From Petrolisthes cinctipes (Eukaryota > Arthropoda > Malacostraca > Decapoda > Porcellanidae): a DNA stretch of 64,000 bases. The stretch is from contig JAWQEG010001395.1 of assembly GCA_033782935.1 (NCBI GenBank), positions 1,210,501-1,274,500 on the forward strand, read 5' to 3'. This document shows, in pieces, positions 38,501-51,200 of this stretch. Position numbers and translations under genes: made by a program. Position 1 is the first letter of the stretch, and every line of letters begins with the position of its first letter. Under the pieces are notes generated by a model. The model saw nothing but the letters and a program-made list of their open reading frames with translations, did not search any database and was not told the DNA's origin.

Positions 38501-39783
38501 TCGATTTTCAGTATGTTTTTGTCCTGTATTTTGAAAATACTCTAACACGGAGTAGGCATGTACAGATCGCTTATGGGACCCCTAAATATCGAATTTTCGG
38601 GTGTTTTCGGACTGAATTTGAGATATCGACTTTTTGGCACCTAAAAGATCGATTTTTATCATGTTTTTAGCCTATATTTTGATAATATTCTAGCACTGAG
38701 TAGGCATGTACAGATTGCTTCTGGGACCCCAAAATATTGAATTTTCGGGTGTTTTGAGCCTGAATTTGAGATATAAACGGGTACAGAAGATACATGCACA
38801 TATTGACTTTGGGCATCTAAAATATCGATTTTCAGCATGTTTTGGGCATGTATTACAAAAATACTCTAACACGGAGTAGGCATGTACAGATCGCTTCTGT
38901 GACCCCAAAATATCGAATATTCGGGTGTTTTGAGACTGAATTTGAGATATAAACGGGTACAGAAGATGCATGCACATATCGACTTTTGGGCACCTAAAAC
39001 ATCGATTTTGAGCATGTTTTGGGCCTGTATTTTGTAAATACTCTAACACGGAATAGGCATGTACAGATCGCTTCTAGGACCCCAAAATATCGAATTTTCG
39101 GGTGTTTTGGGAATGAATTTGAGATATCGCCTTTACGCACCTAGAATATCGATTTTTAGCATTTTTTGAGCCTATATTTTGAAAATATTCTAGCACTGAG
39201 TAGGCATGTACAGATCGCTTCTGGGACCCCAAAATATCGAATTTTCGGGTGTTCAGGGCCAGAATTTGCGATATCGACTTTTTGGCACCTAAAAGATCGA
39301 TTTTTAGCATGTTTTTAGCCTATATTTTGAAAATATTCTAGCACTGAGTAGGCATGTACAGATTGCTTCTGGGACCCCAAAATATAAAAATTTTCGGGTG
39401 TTTTGAGCCTGAATTTGAGATATAAACGGGTACAGAAGATACATGCACAGATTGACTCTGGGCATCTAAAAAATCGATTTTCAGCATGTTTTGGGCATGT
39501 ATTTTGAAAATACTCTAACACTGAGTAGGCATGTACAGATCGCTTCTGGGACCCCTAAATATCGAATTTTCGGGTGTTTTGGGCCTTAATTTGAGATATC
39601 GACTTTTTGGCACCTAAAATATCGATTTTCAGCATGTTTTGGGCATGTATTTTGAAAATACTCTAACACGGAGTAGGCATGTACAGATCGCTTCTGGAAC
39701 CCCAAAATATCGAATTTTCGAGTCTTTTGAGCCTGAATTTGAGATATAAACGGGTACTGAAGATGCATGCACATATCGACTTT
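35509..39783 (+). repeat. 4,275 bp higher-order unit, copy 2
   Basis: Adjacent copy with the same variants at +4,275 bp (for example 'gggaccgcaaattatcg' near 31,471 and 35,746, and 'aggcatgaacag' near 32,452 and 36,727). The right edge lies between 39,783 and about 39,870, where the sequence turns into a further copy of the last 1,298 bp. Sequence this similar indicates a very recent event, or an assembly duplication. Confidence 0.9.
35577..35723 (+). repeat. Representative short (S2) monomer, 147 bp
   Basis: This second short subfamily has the same 29 bp deletion (GAGATAT joined to CG) but then reads 'cgcctttacgcacc' instead of 'cgactttttggcacc'. It also has 'gttttgggaatg' and usually 'agcattttttgagcc'. 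Examples of the same type start near 643, 1497, 7989, 13524, 15732, 21986, 27145, 31302, 35577 and 57346. The shared deletion edges suggest that S1 and S2 descend from one event and diverged later. Some S2 copies (for instance 17792-17939) end in 'agcacactagt' rather than 'agcactgagt'. Confidence 0.9.
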
Positions 39784-39851
39784 TGGGCACCTAAAACATC
39801 GATTTTGAGCATGTTTTGGGCCTGTATTTTGTAAATACTCTAACACGGAAT
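38554..39851 (+). repeat. 1,298 bp unit, copy 1 of a tandem pair
   Basis: This eight-monomer unit begins 'aggcatgtacagatcgctta' and includes 'gataatattctagc', 'tattacaaaaatact', 'cttctaggacccc', 'gaatttgcgatatcgac' and 'atataaaaattttcggg'. The same unit is also present once at 34,279-35,576 inside copy 1 of the 4,275 bp repeat. Confidence 0.88.
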
Positions 39852-41149
39852 AGGCATGTACAGATCGCTTATGGGACCCCTAAATATCGAATTTTCGGGT
39901 GTTTTCGGACTGAATTTGAGATATCGACTTTTTGGCACCTAAAAGATCGATTTTTATCATGTTTTTAGCCTATATTTTGATAATATTCTAGCACTGAGTA
40001 GGCATGTACAGATTGCTTCTGGGACCCCAAAATATTGAATTTTCGGGTGTTTTGAGCCTGAATTTGAGATATAACCGGGTACAGAAGATACATGCACATA
40101 TTGACTTTGGGCATCTAAAATATCGATTTTCAGCATGTTTTGGGCATGTATTACAAAAATACTCTAACACGGAGTAGGCATGTACAGATCGCTTCTGTGA
40201 CCCCAAAATATCGAATATTCGGGTGTTTTGAGACTGAATTTGAGATATAAACGGGTACAGAAGATGCATGCACATATCGACTTTTGGGCACCTAAAACAT
40301 CGATTTTGAGCATGTTTTGGGCCTGTATTTTGTAAATACTCTAACACGGAATAGGCATGTACAGATCGCTTCTAGGACCCCAAAATATCGAATTTTCGGG
40401 TGTTTTGGGAATGAATTTGAGATATCGCCTTTACGCACCTAGAATATCGATTTTTAGCATTTTTTGAGCCTATATTTTGAAAATATTCTAGCACTGAGTA
40501 GGCATGTACAGATCGCTTCTGGGACCCCAAAATATCGAATTTTCGGGTGTTCAGGGCCAGAATTTGCGATATCGACTTTTTGGCACCTAAAAGATCGATT
40601 TTTAGCATGTTTTTAGCCTATATTTTGAAAATATTCTAGCACTGAGTAGGCATGTACAGATTGCTTCTGGGACCCCAAAATATAAAAATTTTCGGGTGTT
40701 TTGAGCCTGAATTTGAGATATAAACGGGTACAGAAGATACATGCACAGATTGACTCTGGGCATCTAAAAAATCGATTTTCAGCATGTTTTGGGCATGTAT
40801 TTTGAAAATACTCTAACACTGAGTAGGCATGTACAGATCGCTTCTGGGACCCCTAAATATCGAATTTTCGGGTGTTTTGGGACTTAATTTGAGATATCGA
40901 CTTTTTGGCACCTAAAATATCGATTTTCAGCATGTTTTGGGCATGTATTTTGAAAATACTCTAACACGGAGTAGGCATGTACAGATCGCTTCTGGAACCC
41001 CAAAATATCGAATTTTCGAGTCTTTTGAGCCTGAATTTGAGATATAAACGGGTACTGAAGATGCATGCACATATCGACTTTTGGGCACCTAAAACATCGA
41101 TTTTGAGCATGTTTTGGGCCTGTATTTTGTAAATACTCTAACACGGAGT
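39852..41149 (+). repeat. 1,298 bp unit, copy 2 of the tandem pair
   Basis: Immediate second copy. I saw only two differences from the first: 'atataaccgggtac' near 40,073 against 'atataaacgggtac', and 'gttttgggacttaattt' near 40,870 against 'gttttgggccttaattt'. With the copy at 34,279-35,576 the window holds three nearly identical copies. Confidence 0.88.
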
Positions 41150-44100
41150 AGGCATGTACAAATCGCTTCTGTGACCCCATAATATCGAATTTTTGGGTGT
41201 TTTGGGCCTGAATTTGAGATATCGCTTTTACGCACTTAAAATATCGATTTTTAGCATGTTTTGAGCCTATATTTTGAAAATATTCTAGCACTGAGTAGGC
41301 ATGTACAGATCGCTTCTGGGACCCCAAAATATCGAATTTTCGGGTGTTTTGAGCCTGAATTTGAGATATAAACGGGTACAGAAGATGCATGCACATATCG
41401 ACTTTTGGGCAACTAAAAGATCGATTTTCAGTATCTTTTTGGCCTGTATTTTGAAAATACTCTAACACGGAGTAGGCATGTACAGATCGCTTCTGGGACC
41501 TCAAAATATTGAATTTTCGGGTGTTTAGGGCCAGAATTTGAGATATAAACGGGTACAGAAGATGCATGCACATATCGACTTTTTGGCACCAAAAAGATCG
41601 ATTTTCAGAATGTTTTTGGCCTGTATTTTGAAAATACTCTAACACGGAGTAGGTATGTACAGATCGCTATTGGGACCCGTAAATATCGAAGTTTCGGGTG
41701 TTTTGGGACTGAATTTGAGATATCGACTTTTTGGCACCTAAAAGATCGATTTTTAGCATGTTTTTAGCCTATATTTTGAAAATATTTTAGCACTGAGTAG
41801 GCATGTACAGATTGCTTCTGGGACCCCAAAATATTGAATTTTCGGGTGTTTTGAGCCTGAATTTAAGATATAAACGGGTACAGAAGATATATGCACAGAT
41901 TGACTTTGGGCATCTAAAATATCGATTTTCAGCATGTTTTGGGCATGTATTTGGAAAATACTCTAACACGGAGTAGGCATGTACAGATCGCTTCTGGGAC
42001 CCCTAAATATCGAATTTTCGGGTGTTTTGGGCCTTAATTTGAGATATCGACTTTTTGGCACCTAAAATATCGATTTTTAGTATGTTTTTAGCCTATATTT
42101 TGAAAATATCCTAGCACTTAGTAGGCATGTACAGATTGCTTCTGGGACCCCAAAATATTGAATTTTCGGGTGTTTAGGGCCAGAAATTGAGATATAAACG
42201 GGTACAGAAGATGCATGCACATATCGACTTTTGGGCACCTAAAAGATCGATTTTCAGTATGTTTTTGGCCTGTATTTTGAAAATACTCTAACACGGAGTA
42301 GGAATGTACAGATCACTTCTGGGACCCCAAAATATCGAATTTTCGGGTGTTTTGAGCCAGAATTTGAGATATAAACGAGTAAAGAAGATGCATGCACATA
42401 TCGACTTTTGGGCACCTAAAATATCGACTTTGAGCATGTTTTGAGCCTATATTTTGAAAACATTCTAGCACGGAGTAGGCATGTACAGATCGCTTCTGGG
42501 ACCCCAAAATATCGAATTTTCGGGTGTTTTGAGCCTGAATTTGTGATATAAACGAGTATAGAAGATGCATACACATATTGACACTGGGCACCAAAAATAT
42601 CGATTTTCAGCTTGTTTTGGGCCTGAATTTTGAAAATACTCTAACACGGAGTAGGCATGTACAGATCGCTTCTGGGACCAAAAAATATCAAATTTTCGGG
42701 TGTTTAGGGCCAGATTTTGAGATATAAACGGGTACAGAAGATGCATACACATATCGACTTTTGGGCACCTAAAAGATCGATTTTCAGTATGTTTTTGGCC
42801 TGTATTTTTAAAATACTCTAACACGGAGTAGGCATGTACAGATCGCTTCTGGGACCCCTAAATATCAAATTTTCGGGTGTTTTGGGACTGAATTTAAAAT
42901 ATCGACTTTTTGGCACCTAAAATATCGATTTTTAGCATGTTTTTAGCCTATATTTTGAAAATATTCTAGCACTGAGTAGGCATGTACAGATTGCTTCTGG
43001 GACCCCAAAATATTAAATTTTCGGGTGTTTTGAGCCTGAATTTGAGATATAAACGGGTACTAAAGATGCATGCACATATCGACTTTTGGGCACCTAAAAC
43101 ATCGATTTTGAGCATGTTTTGGGCTTGTATTTTGTAAATATTCTAGCACTGAGTAGGCATGTACAGATTGCTTCTGGGACCCCAAAATATTGAATTTTCG
43201 GGTGTTTTGAGCCTGAATTTGAGATATAAACGGGTACAGAAGATACATGCACATATTGACTTTGGGCATCTAAAATATCGATTTTCAGCATGTTTTGGGT
43301 ATGTATTTTAAAAATACTCTAACACGGAGTAGGCATGTACAGATCGCTTCTGTGACCCAAAAATATCGAATTTTCGGGTGTTTTGAACCTGAATTTGAGA
43401 TATAAACGGGTACTAAAGATGCATGCACATATCGACTTTTGGGCACCTAAACATCGATTTTGAGCATGTTTTGGGCCTGTATTTTGTAAATACTCTAACA
43501 TGGAATAGGCATGTACAGATCGCTTCTGGGACCCCAAAATATCGAATTTTCGGTGTTTTGAGCCTGAATTTGAGAAATAAACGAGTACAGAAGATGCATG
43601 CACATATCGACTTTTGGGCACCTAAAATACCGATTTTGAGCATGTTTTGAGCCTATATTTTGAAAACATTCTAGCACTGAGTAGGCATGTACAGATAGCT
43701 TCTGGGACCCCAAAATATCGAATATTCGGGTGTTTCGAGCCTGAATTTGAGATATAAACGAGTATAGAACATGCATACACATATTGGCTTTGGGCACCAA
43801 AAATATCGATTTTCAGCTTGTTTTGGGCCTGAATTTTAAAAATACTCTAACACGGAGTAGGCAAGTACAGATCGCTTCTGGGACCCCTAAATATCGACTT
43901 TTCGTTTGTTTTGGGACTGAATTTGAGATATCGACTTTTTGGCACCTAAAAGATCGATTTTTAGCATGTTTTTAGCCTATATTTTGAAAATATTCTATTA
44001 CTGAGTAGGCATGTACAGATTGCTTCTGGGACCCCAAAATATCGAATTTTAGAGTGTTTTGAGCCTGAATTTGAGATATAAACGGGTACTGAAGATGCAT

Positions 44101-45541
44101 GCACATATCGACTTTTGGGCACCTAAAACATCGATTTTGAGCATGTTTTGGGCCTGTATTTTGTAAATACTCTAACACGGAGTAGGCATGTACAGATCGC
44201 TTCTGGGACCCCTAAATATCGAATTTTCGGGGGTTTTGGGACTGAATTTGAGATATCGACTTTTTGGCACCTAAAAGATCGATTTTTAGCATGTTTTGTG
44301 CCTATATTTTGAAAATATTCTAGCACACTAGTAGGCATGTACAGATCGCTTCTGGGACCACAAAATATCGAATTTTCGGGGGTTTTGAGCCAGAATTTGA
44401 GATATAAACGAGTACAGAAGATGCATGCACATATCGACTTTTGGGCACCTAAAATATCGACTTTGAGCATGTTTTGAGCCTATATTTTGAAAACATTCTA
44501 GCACGGAGTAGGCATGTACAGATCGCTTCTGTGACCCCAAAATATCGAATTTTCAGGTGTTTTGAGCCTGAAATTGAGATATAAACGAGTATAGAAGATG
44601 CATACACATATTGACTTTGGGCACCAAAAATATCGATTTTCAGCTTGTTTTGGGCCTGAATTTTGAAAATACTCTATCACGGAGTAGGCATGTACAGATC
44701 GCTTCTGGGACCAAAAAATATCAAATTTTCGGGTATTTAGGGCCAGATTTTGAGATATAATAGGGTACAGAAGATGCATACACATATCGACTTTTGGGTA
44801 CCTAAAAGATCGATTTTCAGTATGTTTTTGGCCTGTGTTTTGAAAATACTCTAACACGGAGTAGGCATGTACAGATCGCTTCTGGGACCCCTAAATATCA
44901 AATTTTCGGGTGTTTTGGGACTGAATTTGAGATATCGACTTTTTGGCACCTAAAAGATCGATTTTTAGCATGTTTTTAGCCTATATTTTGAAAATATTCT
45001 AGCACTGAGTAGGCATGTACAGATTGCTTCTGGGACCCCAAAATATTAAATTTTCGGGTGTTTTGAGCCTGAATTTGAGATATAAACGGGTACTAAAGAT
45101 GCATGCACATATCGACTTTTGAGCACCTAAAACATCGATTTTGAGCATGTTTTGAGCCTGTATTTTGTAAATATTCTAGCACTGAGTAGGCATGTACAGA
45201 TCGCTTCTGGGACCCCAAAATATCGAATTTTCAGGTGTTTTGAGCCTGAATTTGAGATGTAAACGGGTACTGAAGATGCATGCACATATCGACTTTTGGG
45301 CACCTAAAACATCGATTTTGAGCATGTTTTGGGCCTGTATTTTGAAAATACTCTACCACGGAGTAGGCATGTACAGATCGCTTCTGGGACCCTAAAATAT
45401 CGAATTTTCGGGTGTTTTCAGCCTGAATTTGAGATATAAACGGGTACTGAAGATGCATGCACATATCGATTTTTTGGCACCTAAAACATCGATTTTGAGC
45501 ATGTTTTGGGCCGGTATTTTGAAAATACTCTAACACGGAGT

Positions 45542-47166
45542 AGGCATGTACAGATCGCTACTGGGACCCCTAAATATCGAATTTTCGGGTGTTTTGGGCC
45601 TTAATTTGAAATATCGACTTTTTGGCACCTAAAATATCGATTTTTAGCATGTTTTTAGCCTATATTTTGAAAATATTCTAGCACTGAGTAGGCATGTACA
45701 GATTGCTTCTGGGACCCCAAAATATTGAATTTTCGGGTGTTTAGAGAAAGAATTTGAGATATAAACGGATACAGAAGATGCATGCACATATCAACTTTTG
45801 GGCACCTAAAAGATCGATTTTCAGTATGTTTTTGGCCTGTATTTTGAAAATACTCTAACACGGAGTAGGCATGTACAGATCGCTTCTGGGACCCCTAAAT
45901 ATCGAATTTTCGGGTGTTTTGGGACTGAATTTGAGATATCGACTTTTTGGCACCTAAAAGATCGATTTTTAGCATGTTTTTAGCCTATATTTTGAAAATA
46001 TTCTAGCACTGAGTAGGCATGTACACATTGCTTCTGGGACCCCAAAATAGTGAATTTTCGTTTTTTTTTAGCCTGAATTTGAGATATAAACGGGTACTGA
46101 AGATGCATGCACATATCGACTTTTGGGCACCTAAAACATCGATTTTGAGCATGTTTTGGGCCGGTATTTTGAAAATACTCTAACACGGAGTAGGCATGTA
46201 CAGATCGCTACTGGGACCCCTAAATATCGAATTTTCGGGTGTTTTGGGCCTTAATTTGAAATATCGACTTTTTGGCACCTAAAATATCGATTTTTAGCAT
46301 GTTTTTAGCCTATATTTTGAAAATATTCTAGCACTGAGTAGGCATGTACAGATTGCTTCTGGGACCCCAAAATATTGAATTTTCGGGTGTTTAGAGAAAG
46401 AATTTGAGATATAAACGGATACAGAAGATGCATGCACATATCAACTTTTGGGCACCTAAAAGATCGATTTTCAGTATGTTTTTGGCCTGTATTTTGAAAA
46501 TACTCTAACACGGAGTAGGCATGTACAGATCGCTTCTGGGACCCCTAAATATCGAATTTTCGGGTGTTTTGGGACTGAATTTGAGATATCGACTTTTTGG
46601 CACCTAAAAGATCGATTTTTAGCATGTTTTTAGCCTATATTTTGAAAATATTCTAGCACTGAGTAGGCATGTACAGATTGCTTCTGGGACCCCAAAATAT
46701 TGAATTTTCGGGTGTTTAGAGAAAGAATTTGAGATATAAACGGATACAGAAGATGCATGCACATATCAACTTTTGGGCACCTAAAAGATCGATTTTCAGT
46801 ATGTTTTTGGCCTGTATTTTGAAAATACTCTAACACGGAGTAGGCATGTACAGATCGCTTCTGGGACCCCTAAATATCGAATTTTCGGGTGTTTTGGGAC
46901 TGAATTTGAGATATCGACTTTTTGGCACCTAAAAGATCGATTTTTAGCATGTTTTTAGCCTATATTTTGAAAATATTCTAGCACTGAGTAGGCATGTACA
47001 GATTGCTTCTGGGACCCCAAAATAGTGAATTTTCGTTTTTTTTTAGCCTGAATTTGAGATATAAACGGGTACTGAAGATGCATGCACATATCGTCTTTTG
47101 GGCACCTAAAACATCGATTTTGAGCATGTTTTGGGCCTGTATTTTGAAAATACTCTAACACGGAGT
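45542..47166 (+). repeat. Run of five 325 bp S-L dimers
   Basis: Monomer starts at 45542, 45690, 45867, 46015, 46192, 46340, 46517, 46665, 46842, 46990 and 47167 show a strict 148/177 alternation, giving five dimers of exactly 325 bp. The L members at 45690, 46340 and 46665 share 'tttagagaaagaatttgag', 'acggatacag' and 'atatcaactttt'. Those at 46015 and 46990 share 'agtgaattttcgttttttt'. The pattern is A-B-A-A-B, as expected from successive dimer-register unequal exchanges. It is the clearest strictly regular stretch I found in the window. Confidence 0.93.
46517..46664 (+). repeat. Representative short (S1) monomer, 148 bp
   Basis: This copy is a typical S1 monomer. Compared with L it lacks 29 bp: after 'gaatttgagatat' it goes straight to 'cgactttttggcacc'. 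In L these are separated by the end of half A and the start of half B, from 'aaacggg' to 'gcacatat'. Both deletion edges carry ATAT. S1 also carries linked changes: 'cccctaaatatcg', 'gttttgggactg', 'actttttggc' and 'tttttagcatgttttta'. It usually follows a tail ending 'taacacggagt' and ends in 'tagcactgagt'. The junction creates GATATC at 46585-46590, which is not in the L consensus. Confidence 0.93.
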
Positions 47167-48291
47167 AGGCATGTACAGATCGCTTCTGGGACCCCAAAAT
47201 ATTGAATTTTCGGGTGTTTAGGGCCAGAATTTGAGATATAAACGGGTACAGAAGATGCATGCACATATCGACTTTTGGGCACCTAAAAGATCGATTTTCA
47301 GTATGTTTTTGGCCTGTATTTTGAAAATACTCTAACACGGAGTAGGCATGTACAGATCGCTTCTGGGACCCCTAAATATCGAATTTTCGGGTGTTTTGGG
47401 ACTGGATTTGAGATATTGACTTTTTGGCACCTAAAAGATCGATTTTTAGCATGTTTTTAGCCTATATTTTGAAAATATTCTAGCACTGAGTAGGCATGTA
47501 CAGATTGCTTCTGGGACCCCAAAATATTGAATTTTCGGGTGTTTTGAGCCTGAATTTGAGATATAAACGGGTACAGAAGATACATGCACATATTGACTTT
47601 GGGCATCTAAAATATCGATTTTCAGCATGTTTTGGGCATGTATTACAAAAATACTCTAACACGGAGTAGGCATGTACAGATCGCTTCTGTGACCCCAAAA
47701 TATCGAATATTCGGGTGTTTTGAGACTGAATTTGAGATATAAACGGGTACTGAAGATGCATGCACATATCGACTTTTGGGCACCTAAAACATCGATTTTG
47801 AGCATGTTTTGGGCCTGTATTTTGTAAATACTCTAACACGGAATAGGCATGTACAGATCGCTTCTGGGACCCCAAAATATCGAATTTTCGGGTGTTTTGG
47901 GAATGAATTTGAGATATCGCCTTTACGCACCTAAAATATCGATTTTTTAGCATTTTTTGAGCCTATATTTTGAAAATATTCTAGCACTGAGTAGGCATGT
48001 ACAGATCGCTTCTGGGACCACAAAATATTGAATTTTCGGGTGTTTTGAGCCTGAATTTGAGATATAAACGAGTACAGAAGATGCATGCACATATCGACTT
48101 TTGGGCACCTAAAATATCGATTTTGAGCATGTTTTGAGCCTATATTTTGAAAACATTCTAGCACTGAGTAGCATGTACAGATCGCTTCTGCGACCCCAAA
48201 ATATCGAATTTTCGGGTGTTTTGAGCCTGAATTTGAGATATAAACGAGTATAGAAGATGCATACATATATTGACTTTGGGCACCAAAAATA

Positions 48292-51200
48292 TCGATTTTC
48301 AGCTTGTTTTGGGCCTGAATTTTAAAAATACTCTAACACGGAGTAGGCATGTACAGATCGCTTCTGGGACCAAAAAATATCAAATTTTCGGGTGTTTAGG
48401 GCCAGATTTTGAGATATAAACGGGTACAGAAGATGCATACACATATCGACTTTTGGGCACCTAAAAGATCGATTTTCAGTATGTTTTTGGCCTGTATTTT
48501 TAAAATACTCTAACACGGAGTAGGCATGTACAGATCGCTTCTGGGACCCCTAAATATCAAATTTTCGGGTGTTTTGGGACTGAATTTGAGATATCGACTT
48601 TTTGGCACCTAAAATATCGATTTTTAGCATGTTTTTAGCCTATATTTTGAAAATATTCTAGCACTGAGTAGGCATGTACAGATTGCTTCTGGGACCCCAA
48701 AATATTAAATTTTCGGGTATTTTGAGCCTGAATTTGAGATATAAACGGGTACTAAAGATGCATGCACATATCGACTTTTGGGCACCTAAAACATCGATTT
48801 TGAGCATGTTTTGGGCTTGTATTTTGTAAATATTCTAGCACTGAGTAGGCATGTACAGATTGCTTCTGGGACCCCAAAATATTGAATTTTCGGGTTTTTT
48901 GAGCCTGAATTTGAGATATAAACGGGTACAGAAGATACATGCACATATTGACTTTGGGCATCTAAAATATCGATTTTCAGCATGTTTTGGGTATGTATTT
49001 CAAAAATACTCTAACACGGAGTAGGCATGTACAGATCGCTTCTGTGACCCAAAAATATCGAAATTTCGGGTGTTTTGAACCTGAATTTGAGATATAAACG
49101 GGTACTAAAGATGCATGCACATATCGACTTTTGGGCACCTAAACATCGATTTTGAGCATGTTTTGGGCCTGTATTTTGTAAATACTCTAACATGGAATAG
49201 GCATGTACAGATCGCTTCTGGGACCCCAAAATATCGAATTTTCGGGTGTTTTGAGCCTGAATTTGAGATATAAACGAGTATAGAACATGCATACACATAT
49301 TGGCTTTGGGCACCAAAAATATCGATTTTCAGCTTGTTTTGGGCCTGAATTTTAAAAATACTCTAACACGGAGTAGGCATGTACAGATCGCTTCTGGGAC
49401 CCCTAAATATCGACTTTTCGTTTGTTTTGGGACTGAATTTGAGATATCGACTTTTTGGCACCTAAAAGATCGATTTTTAGCATGTTTTTAGCCTATATTT
49501 TGAAAATATTCTATTACTGAGTAGGCATGTACAGATCGCTTCTGGGACCCCAAAATATCGAATTTTAGAGTGTTTTGAGCCTGAATTTGAGATATAAACG
49601 GGTACTGAAGATGCATGCACATATCGACTTTTGGGCACCTAAAACATCGATTTTGAGCATGTTTTGGGCCTGTATTTTGTAAATACTCTAACACGGAGTA
49701 GGCATGTACAGATCGCTTCTGGGACCCCTAAATATCGAATTTTCGGGGGTTTTGGGACTGAATTTGAGATATCGACTTTTTGGCACCTAAAAGATCGATT
49801 TTTAGCATGTTTTGTGCCTATATTTTGAAAATATTCTAGCACACTAGTAGGCATGTACAGATCGCTTCTGGGACCCCAAAATATCGAATTTTCGGGGGTT
49901 TTGAGCCAGAATTTGAGATATAAACGAGTACAGAAGATGCATGCACATATCGACTTTTGGGCACCTAAAATATCGACTTTGAGCATGTTTTGAGCCTATA
50001 TTTTGAAAACATTCTAGCACGGAGTAGGCATGTACAGATCGCTTCTGTGACCCCAAAATATCGAATTTTCAGGTGTTTTGAGCCTGAAATTGAGATATAA
50101 ACGAGTATAGAAGATGCATACACATATTGACTTTGGGCACCAAAAATATCGATTTTTAGCTTGTTTTGGGCCTGAATTTTGAAAATACTCTAACACGGAG
50201 TAGGCATGTACAGATCGCTTCTGGGACCAAAAAATATCAAATTTTAGGGTGTTTAGGGCCAGATTTTGAGATATAATAGGGTACAGAAGATGCATACACA
50301 TATCGACTTTTGGGCACCTAAAAGATCGATTTTCAGTATGTTTTTGGCCTGTGTTTTGAAAATACTCTAACACGGAGTAGGCATGTACAGATCGCTTCTG
50401 GGACCCATAAATATCAAATTTTCGGGTGTTTTGGGACTGAATTTGAGATATCGACTTTTTGGCACCTAAAATATCGATTTTTAGCATGTTTTTAGCCTAT
50501 ATTTTGAAAATATTCTAGCACTGAGTAGGCATGTACAGATTGCTTCTGGGACCCCAAAATAATAAATTTTCGGGTTTTTTGAGCCTGAATTTGAGATATA
50601 AACGGGTACTAAAGATGCATGCACATATCGACTTTTGGGCACCTAAAACATCGATTTTGAGCATGTTTTGGGCCTGTATTTTGTAAATATTCTAGCACTG
50701 AGTAGGCATGTACAGATCGCTTCTGGGACCCCAAAATATCGAATTTTCAGGTGTTTTGAGCCTGAATTTGAGATATAAACGGGTACTGAAGATGCATGCA
50801 CATATCGACTTTTGGGCACCTAAAACATCGATTTTGAGCATGTTTTGGGCCTGTATTTTGAAAATACTCTACCACGGAGTAGGCATGTACAGATTGCTTC
50901 TGGGACCCTAAAATATCGAATTTTCGGGTGTTTTCAGCCTGAATTTGAGATATAAACGGGTACTGAAGATGCATGCACATATCGATTTTTTGGCACCTAA
51001 AACATCGATTTTGAGCATGTTTTGGGCCGGTATTTTGAAAATACTCTAACACGGAGTAGGCATGTACAGATCGCTACTGGGACCCCTAAATATCGAATTT
51101 TCGGGTGTTTTGGGCCTTAATTTGAAATATCGACTTTTTGGCACCTAAAATATCGATTTTTAGTATGTTTTTAGCCTATATTTTGAAAATATTCTAGCAC

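Larger units (their letters stand above)
42600..48291 (+). repeat. 5.69 kb higher-order unit, full copy
   Basis: Starts at the L monomer with 'gggaccaaaaaatatcaaa' and ends where the next such block begins, 5,692 bp later. Sub-blocks shared with the following copy run at offsets 5,692 (42.6-43.5 kb), 5,516 (43.7-45.6 kb) and 3,714 (47.46-48.29 kb). The offset steps are 176 bp (one L monomer) and 1,802 bp (five 325 bp dimers plus one 177 bp monomer). The second copy therefore lacks whole monomers only. Confidence 0.82.

Noticed and set aside
31234..39783. Treating the 4,275 bp duplication as certainly real
   Set aside because: Near-identical adjacent copies in a satellite can be produced by assembly errors. 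From the sequence alone I cannot exclude that, so I report it as an observation that needs read-depth support.
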